NCBI RefSeq assembly: GCF_016805305.1
Contig: NZ_JAERQN010000010.1
Coordinates: forward strand, 124,001 to 188,000
Source: Falsiroseomonas ponticola
GTDB lineage: Bacteria > Pseudomonadota > Alphaproteobacteria > Acetobacterales > Acetobacteraceae
DNA: 64,000 nucleotides
Direction of reading: 5' to 3'
Part shown: positions 58,883 to 64,000 of the stretch, in pieces
How the letters are laid out: every line of letters starts with the position of its first letter
Position numbering within the stretch: the stretch's first letter is position 1
Position numbers and translations under genes: made by a program
The notes under the pieces: generated by a model
Told to the model about the DNA's origin: nothing
The model's input: the letters and a program-made list of their open reading frames with translations, nothing else
Databases searched by the model: none

Positions 58883-59860
58883 ATGCGCCTTCTCCGGCTG
58901 GTGCTGCGCCGGCTGTCGCTGAGCATCCCCTGCCTCGGCATCATCCTGGCGGTGCTGTTCTTCCTGCTGCAGCTGGCGCCGGGCGATGCGGTGGATGCGC
59001 TGATCGGGCAGATGGGCACCAGCGACGATACGCTGAGCAAGCTGCTGCGCAGCCATTACGGGCTGGATGGCAGCGTGGCCGCGCAGTTCACGGGCTATGT
59101 CGGGCGGCTGGTCACGCTCGATCTCGGTCTCTCCATCGCCTATGGCAAGCCGGTCATCGACCTCATCCTGGAACGCCTGCCGGTGACGGTGGTGCTGATG
59201 GTGGCGTCGATGGCCATGGCCTTCACGGCGGGCTGCGTCGTCGGCGTGATCGCCGCGCGCTACGTGCATCGATGGCCGGATACGATCATCTCGGTGCTCG
59301 GCATGCTGGTCTATTCCATGCCGAGCTTCTGGTTCGGGCTGATGGCCATCGTGCTCTTCGCCGTCACGCTGGGCTGGCTGCCGGCGGGCGGCATCTCCGA
59401 CCTCCGCGCCGGGCATACGGGGCTCGCGCTGATGCTCGACATGGCGCGGCACCTGGTGATGCCGGCGCTCACCCTCGGGCTGATCTTCTTCGCGGTCTAT
59501 CTGCGGGTGATGCGCACCGCGATGCTGGAGGTGATGACGCTGGACTTCATGCGCACCGCCCGCGCCAAGGGGTTGCAGGAACGCGCCGTGCTGTTCCGCC
59601 ATGCGCTGCGCAACGCGTTGCTGCCCATGGTGACCATTGCGGGGCTGCAGGCTTCCTCCATGCTCGGCGGCGCGGTGGTGGTGGAGAGCGTCTTCTCCCT
59701 GCCCGGGCTCGGTCGCCTGGCGCAGGAAGCGGTGGTGCAGCGGGACCTCAACATGCTGCTCGGCATCACCGTCATGTCCTCCGTCCTCGTCATCGTCGTG
59801 AACCTGGTGATCGACATCATCTACGCGAAGCTCGACCCGCGCATCGATGTGGGGGGCTGA
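58883..59860 (+). CDS. ABC transporter permease, DppB-like
   Basis: A 325-residue permease with about six membrane segments. Conserved features: FFLLQLAPGDAVDALIGQMG near the N-terminus, TRAKGLQERAVLFRHALRNA-type docking loop (TARAKGLQERAVLFRHALRN) and VVVESVFSLPGLGRLAQEAV. It pairs with the DppC-like subunit 4 bp downstream, immediately following the binding-protein gene by 1 bp. Confidence 0.92.
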   Translation: MRLLRLVLRRLSLSIPCLGIILAVLFFLLQLAPGDAVDALIGQMGTSDDTLSKLLRSHYGLDGSVAAQFTGYVGRLVTLDLGLSIAYGKPVIDLILERLPVTVVLMVASMAMAFTAGCVVGVIAARYVHRWPDTIISVLGMLVYSMPSFWFGLMAIVLFAVTLGWLPAGGISDLRAGHTGLALMLDMARHLVMPALTLGLIFFAVYLRVMRTAMLEVMTLDFMRTARAKGLQERAVLFRHALRNALLPMVTIAGLQASSMLGGAVVVESVFSLPGLGRLAQEAVVQRDLNMLLGITVMSSVLVIVVNLVIDIIYAKLDPRIDVGG

Positions 59861-59864
59861 GGGC

Positions 59865-60695
59865 ATGGGCGCGCTGCGTCGCTACGCCTCCTCCGCCGCC
59901 GCCGTCATCGGGCTGGTGCTGCTGCTGCTGGTCATCGGCATGGCGGTCAGCGCGGGGTGGCTGTTCCCGGATGATCCGCTCTCGCTGGCCGGCGCGCCGC
60001 TGACGCCGCCCTTCACGGAGGAGGGGCTGCCGCTCGGCACCGATTCCGTCGGGCGCGACATCGCGGCGCAGATCTTCCATGGCGCGCGCGTCTCGCTGCT
60101 GGTGGGCGTCGTGGCCACGGGCATCGCCATCGGCATCGGCATCCTGGTCGGCGCCGTCTCCGGCTATTTCGGCGGCGCCACGGATGCCGCGCTGATGCGG
60201 CTGACGGAAGCCTTCCAGACGGTGCCGAGCTTCATCCTGCTGCTGATGCTCGTCGTCATCTTCGGGTCGGAGGTGACGACGCTGGCGCTGATCATCGGCG
60301 CCGTCTCCTGGACCGCGCCGGCGCGCCTCACGCGGGCGGAGTTCCTGACCTTGCGGTCGCGTGACTTCGTGCTGAGCTGCCGCACGCTCGGCATGCCGCA
60401 TGCGCGCATCATCTTCCTGGAGATCCTGCCCAGCGCCCTGCCGCCCGTCATCGTCTATGTCAGCGTGGTGATGGCGCTGGCCATCCTGCAGGAAAGCGCG
60501 CTGGCCTTCCTCGGCCTCTCCGATCCCAACATCGCCTCCTGGGGCAACCTGATCGGCGATGGGCGGCGGGTGCTGCGCAGCGCCTGGTATGTGGCGGCGC
60601 TGCCGGGGCTCGCCATCATCGTCACGGTGCTCGCCATCTCCCTGGTCGGGCAGGGGGTGAATGACCTGCTGAACCCGAGGCTCGGCCGGCGATGA
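59865..60695 (+). CDS. ABC transporter permease, DppC-like
   Basis: A 276-residue permease of the DppC/OppC type with an N-terminal membrane segment and a transport domain: LPLGTDSVGRDIAAQIFHGA, VGVVATGIAIGIGILVGAVS, and the docking loop FVLSCRTLGMPHARIIFLEI. The ATG at 59865 is chosen over an upstream GTG/ATG at 59847 that overlaps dppB. Its stop overlaps the ATPase start. Confidence 0.9.
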   Translation: MGALRRYASSAAAVIGLVLLLLVIGMAVSAGWLFPDDPLSLAGAPLTPPFTEEGLPLGTDSVGRDIAAQIFHGARVSLLVGVVATGIAIGIGILVGAVSGYFGGATDAALMRLTEAFQTVPSFILLLMLVVIFGSEVTTLALIIGAVSWTAPARLTRAEFLTLRSRDFVLSCRTLGMPHARIIFLEILPSALPPVIVYVSVVMALAILQESALAFLGLSDPNIASWGNLIGDGRRVLRSAWYVAALPGLAIIVTVLAISLVGQGVNDLLNPRLGRR

Positions 60696-62281
60696 CCGCG
60701 CTGCTGTCCGTCGAGAACCTGTCCATCGCCCTGCCGAGGGGCGCGGACCGCGCGCTGGCGGCCAGCGATGTTTCCTTCAGCATCGATCGCGGGGAGGTCT
60801 TCTGCGTGGTGGGGGAGAGCGGGTCCGGCAAGTCGCTGACCGCCGCCGCCATCCTCGGCCTGCTGCCGCCGGGCGTGCGGGCCAGCGCCGGGCGCATCCT
60901 GTTCGAGGGGCAGGACCTGCTGACGCTCTCGCTGCCCGAACTCCGCCGCATCAGCGGCAAGCGCATCGGGATGGTGTTCCAGGACCCGATGACGGCGCTG
61001 AACCCGCTGCACACCGTGGGGTCCCAGGTCGCGGAGGTGTTCCGCATCCACACCACGCTGTCCCGGACGGAGATCGCGGACCGCGTGCTGGACCTGCTGG
61101 AGACGATGCGCCTGCCGGAGCCGCGGCAGATCGCGCGCGCCTATCCGCATGAGCTCTCCGGCGGGCAGCGGCAGCGCTGCGTGATCGCCATGGCGATGGC
61201 GCTGGAGCCCGCGCTGCTGATCGCGGATGAGCCGACAACGGCGCTGGATGTGACGACGCAGGCGCAGATCCTGGCGCTGATCCGCGACCTGCAGGCGCGG
61301 CGCGGCATGGGGGTGATGTTCATCACCCATGATTGCGGCGTGGTGGCGGAAGTGGCGACGCGCATCGCGGTGATGCGGCAGGGGGAGGTGGTGGAACAGG
61401 GGGAGGCCGCCGCCATCCTCGACCGGCCGCGCCACCCCTACAGCCAGGCGCTGATCGCCGCCATGCCGGCGCTGCGGCCGCCGCCCTACCAGCCCAGCGG
61501 CGCGGCGCCGGTGCTGCGGGTGGAGGGCGTGCACAAGACCTATCGCCGCCGTGGCCGCACGGTGGCGGCGCTGAAGGACGTGTCGATCACGCTGCGCCGT
61601 GGCACGACGCTCGGCGTGGTGGGGGAGAGCGGGTCGGGCAAGTCCACGCTGGCGCGCTGCCTGGTGAAGCTGGTGGAGCCCGAGCAGGGCGCGATCCGCG
61701 TGCTGGACACGGATATCACGAAGCTCAGCGGCAGCGCCTGGCGCGCGCAGACGGGCCGCATCCAGATGGTGTTCCAGGACCCCTTCACCTCGCTCAACCC
61801 GCGCCGGCGGGTCGGCGACCTGGTGACGCAGGGCATCGCCATGCGCGGCATCCGCGGGCTGGACCTGAAGGACCGCGCGCGGGACCTGTTCCGCCTGGTG
61901 GGGCTGGACCCCGCCGCGATCGACCGCTTCCCGCATGAATTCAGCGGCGGGCAGCGGCAGCGCATCGGCCTCGCCCGCGCCCTGGCGCTGGAGCCGGATG
62001 TGCTGGTGGCGGATGAGCCGGTCTCGGCGCTCGACCTCTCCGTGCAGGCGCAGGTGCTGGACCTGCTGGCGGGGCTGCGGCGGAAGCTCGGCCTGTCCAT
62101 GGTCTTCATCACGCATGATTTGCGCGTGGCCGCCCAGGTCTGCGACCGCGTCGCCATCATGCAGCGGGGGGAGGTGGTGGAGGAGGGCCCGGCGGAGACG
62201 CTGCTGACCGCGCCCGCGCATCCCTATTCGCGCGAATTGCTGGCCGCCGTGCCGGGGCGGGGCTGGGCCGGCGGGCGGTAG
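60692..62281 (+). CDS. Fused double ATPase of the Dpp-type importer (DppD-DppF)
   Basis: A 529-residue protein with two complete ABC ATPase domains. N-half: Walker A GESGSGKSLT, signature LSGGQRQRCVIAMAM, Walker B LLIADEPTTALD. C-half (from about residue 275): GESGSGKSTL, FSGGQRQRIGLARALA, VLVADEPVSALD. The first ends with the oligopeptide C-terminal type region (RHPYSQALIAAMPAL). Such DppDF fusions energise peptide/nickel-type importers. Overlaps the DppC stop by 4 bp. Confidence 0.93.
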   Translation: MTALLSVENLSIALPRGADRALAASDVSFSIDRGEVFCVVGESGSGKSLTAAAILGLLPPGVRASAGRILFEGQDLLTLSLPELRRISGKRIGMVFQDPMTALNPLHTVGSQVAEVFRIHTTLSRTEIADRVLDLLETMRLPEPRQIARAYPHELSGGQRQRCVIAMAMALEPALLIADEPTTALDVTTQAQILALIRDLQARRGMGVMFITHDCGVVAEVATRIAVMRQGEVVEQGEAAAILDRPRHPYSQALIAAMPALRPPPYQPSGAAPVLRVEGVHKTYRRRGRTVAALKDVSITLRRGTTLGVVGESGSGKSTLARCLVKLVEPEQGAIRVLDTDITKLSGSAWRAQTGRIQMVFQDPFTSLNPRRRVGDLVTQGIAMRGIRGLDLKDRARDLFRLVGLDPAAIDRFPHEFSGGQRQRIGLARALALEPDVLVADEPVSALDLSVQAQVLDLLAGLRRKLGLSMVFITHDLRVAAQVCDRVAIMQRGEVVEEGPAETLLTAPAHPYSRELLAAVPGRGWAGGR

Positions 62282-62380
62282 CGCCCGGCTGGGTGCCGAC
62301 AAGGAAACGTGATAGGCAGCCGGCGGCAGGGGCACCGGCGGTCGGAGCCCCCCCATCGTCCGGTCATCGCCCGCCCGCCC

Positions 62381-64000
62381 ATGCAGCGCCCCGTTCCCCG
62401 GCCGAAGCCCTCGCCCGCCACGCCGGACCCGCAGGCGGCGGAGGCCGCGCTGAGGGCCCGGCTGCGCGACCAGCCCGGCAATGCCATGGCCTGGCAGCAG
62501 CTGGCGGCGCTGCTGTCCCAGTGGAACCGGCATGCGGAGGCGGTGGAGGCCTATGCCCGCGCCATCGAGGCCGGTGCCTCCGCCCAGGCGCTCTGCACGC
62601 CCCAGGCGCTGGCGCTGAGCGCGCTCGGCCGGCATGCGGAGGCGGTGGCGGTGGTGGCGCCGGTGCAGGCGCGCAAGCCGCGGGATTTCGCGCTGGCCAA
62701 CCTGCTCGGCGTGCTGCTGAAGCGCGCGGGGCGGCTGGATGAGGCGCTGGCGGCGCTGGAGGCGGCGCGCAGGCTGGAGCCGCGCAACCTCTCCCCCTGG
62801 CAGAACATCGGCAATACGCTGGAGCTGAAGGGCGACCATGCCGGCGCCGCCGCGGCCTTCGCGGGCGGGCTCCGGATCGAGCCGCGCAACGCGGAACTCT
62901 GGCGCCTGCACGGCCGCAACCTTCGGCTGCTCGGCGACCGCGACGGCGCGCGGGCGAGCCTGGAGAAGGCCTGCGCGCTGGACCCGCGGGACCGCGACGC
63001 GGCGGCGGCGCTGGTGACGCTGCTGATGGAGGCGGGGGAGGGGGATCGCGCGCTGGCGGTGATCGAGCGCGCGCGCGCCGCCCGCCCCGGGGACCAGGGG
63101 ACGGAGGTGCTGGCCGCGCGGCTGCAGATGCAGCTGGGCCGCATGGAGGAGGCGAAGGCGGCGCTGGAGCGCAGCATCGCCGCCAACCCCGGCGACCTGG
63201 CCGCCAACCTGGCACTCGCCCGGTTGCACGGCGATGGCAACCGCCGCGCGGCGAATGAGGCGCTGCGGCGCGCGGTGGAGGCGAATCCCGGCAGCTGGGA
63301 GGCGGCGGAGGCGCTGATGGAAAGCCTCAGCCGCAGCCGCTACGACGACGAGGTCGCGCATCTGGAGGAAGCCTACCGCATCGCCCGCGGGCTGCTGGAA
63401 CGCCACCCCGACGGCATGGCGCGCCTGGCGCGCGGGCTGCGCACGGTGTTCCAGCGGGTGATGGATGAGGACCGGATGGCCGCCACCGGCCCGCTGCGCG
63501 CCCTGCTGCCGCATTGGCTGGCGGAAGGCCGGCATTCCGCGGTGCATTACGAACTCGGCCAGGTGGAGACGCTGCAGGACCGGATCGATATCGTCGAATG
63601 GCACCGCGCCTGGGGGCGGCGCGCCTCCGCGAAGATCGCGCCCGTCGCGCTGCCCGCCACGCCCGCGCTGGCCACCGGGCGGAAGCTGCGCATCGGCTTC
63701 ATGTCGAGCGACCTGCGCAACCATCCGGTCAGCTACTTCGCGCTGCCGCTCATCGAGCTGCATGATCCCGACAAGGTCGAGGTCTTCTGCTATTCCTTCT
63801 ACGAGGGCGAGCGCGACCGGGTGCAGGAGATCATGGAGCGCCGCGTCGCCGGCTTCCGCTGGTGGCCGCGCAAGCCCGATGCGCAGGTGGCGGAGGGGAT
63901 CGCGCGGGACGGGCTCGACATCCTGTTCGAGCTCGGCGGCAGCACGGCGATGAACAAGCTGGAGGTGATGGCGCACCGGCCCGCCCGCATCGGCGCCAGC
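62381..64000 (+). CDS. TPR/SPINDLY-family O-glycosyltransferase, 3'-truncated at the window edge
   Basis: The first 540 codons of a longer gene, open at the right edge. N-terminal TPR-like repeats (about residues 20-330, with Leu/Ala-rich helix pairs such as AEAVEAYARAIEAG and AKAALERSIAANPGDLAANL) lead into a Glyco_transf_41-type region, LRIGFMSSDLRNHPVSYFAL, FCYSFYEGERDRVQ and LFELGGSTAMNKLEVMAHRP. Family members attach O-GlcNAc or other sugars to Ser/Thr of proteins, in bacteria often flagellin or S-layer. No ribosome-binding site is clear. The acceptor cannot be told. Confidence 0.85.
   Translation, partial: MQRPVPRPKPSPATPDPQAAEAALRARLRDQPGNAMAWQQLAALLSQWNRHAEAVEAYARAIEAGASAQALCTPQALALSALGRHAEAVAVVAPVQARKPRDFALANLLGVLLKRAGRLDEALAALEAARRLEPRNLSPWQNIGNTLELKGDHAGAAAAFAGGLRIEPRNAELWRLHGRNLRLLGDRDGARASLEKACALDPRDRDAAAALVTLLMEAGEGDRALAVIERARAARPGDQGTEVLAARLQMQLGRMEEAKAALERSIAANPGDLAANLALARLHGDGNRRAANEALRRAVEANPGSWEAAEALMESLSRSRYDDEVAHLEEAYRIARGLLERHPDGMARLARGLRTVFQRVMDEDRMAATGPLRALLPHWLAEGRHSAVHYELGQVETLQDRIDIVEWHRAWGRRASAKIAPVALPATPALATGRKLRIGFMSSDLRNHPVSYFALPLIELHDPDKVEVFCYSFYEGERDRVQEIMERRVAGFRWWPRKPDAQVAEGIARDGLDILFELGGSTAMNKLEVMAHRPARIGAS

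Noticed and set aside
60455..63976. A 1173-codon minus-strand open frame over the Dpp ATPase and TPR genes
   Set aside because: Antisense shadow of two recognised genes with normal motifs on the plus strand.

Overview
The window is about 64 kb of uniformly GC-rich bacterial chromosome with dense, short-spaced, often overlapping genes. Gene content points to an alphaproteobacterium, most likely an Acetobacteraceae (Roseomonas-like) member: three Bug/TctC-type tripartite tricarboxylate receptors, a pca operon with a pcaD-pcaC fusion, hisZ-purA and serC-serA pairs, a TRAP transporter, and an RpoH carrying the RpoH box. No integrase, transposase, phage or CRISPR locus was found. The family-level placement is an inference from gene content only.

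Layout. 1-4142: end of a Bug receptor, an autotransporter and an isocitrate-lyase/PEP-mutase enzyme. 4257-10439: an anti-anti-sigma/anti-sigma pair, then pstS-pstC-pstA-pstB-phoU-phoB behind a Pho-box-like triple repeat; phoR is not beside it. 10575-15793: an unrecognised protein, an OmpA-like lipoprotein, recQ, a second Bug receptor and a YkvA-like protein. 15793-15955: a 163-bp whole-length palindromic element. 15961-17777: DUF1826 plus a COG0523 GTPase behind a Zur-box-like palindrome. 17890-22742: ArsR/SRPBCC pair, polysaccharide deacetylase, LysR/EamA divergent pair, asd. 22760-26788: a five-gene operon (FAD amine oxidase-like, PNPOx-like, DUF3253, DUF1499, SbmA/YddA-like ABC transporter). 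27093-32593: a lone receiver domain and pcaF-pcaDC-pcaH-pcaG-pcaB for protocatechuate to beta-ketoadipate. 32720-38011: small proline-rich protein, rhodanese, TRAP transporter dctPQM with dgoA-dgoK. 38012-47045: beta-propeller protein, third Bug receptor, serC-serA, lipoprotein, exported intradiol dioxygenase, hisZ-purA. 47148-50351: GNAT-MFS pair, GH8 glycosidase, VOC dioxygenase-like protein. 50477-55612: LOV histidine kinase, rpoH, RluD, DUF6476, DUF2256, tRNA-Glu(CTC), SNase-like protein. 55939-64000: LLM flavin monooxygenase with a Dpp-type ABC importer, then a truncated TPR/SPINDLY glycosyltransferase.

Themes. Much of the window handles uptake and oxidation of organic acids and aromatics (Bug, TRAP, Dpp, pca, dgo), surrounded by housekeeping biosynthesis (serine, histidine, purine, aspartate family). 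Non-coding structure is the least explained part: tandem duplication of gene 3' ends at two unrelated genes, long palindromes between convergent genes, several candidate operators, and a terminator whose foot contains the start codon of the LOV kinase. No single clearly new defence or metabolic system is evident; the best candidates for undescribed biology are the five-gene flavin/ABC operon and the palindromic/duplicated 3'-end elements.
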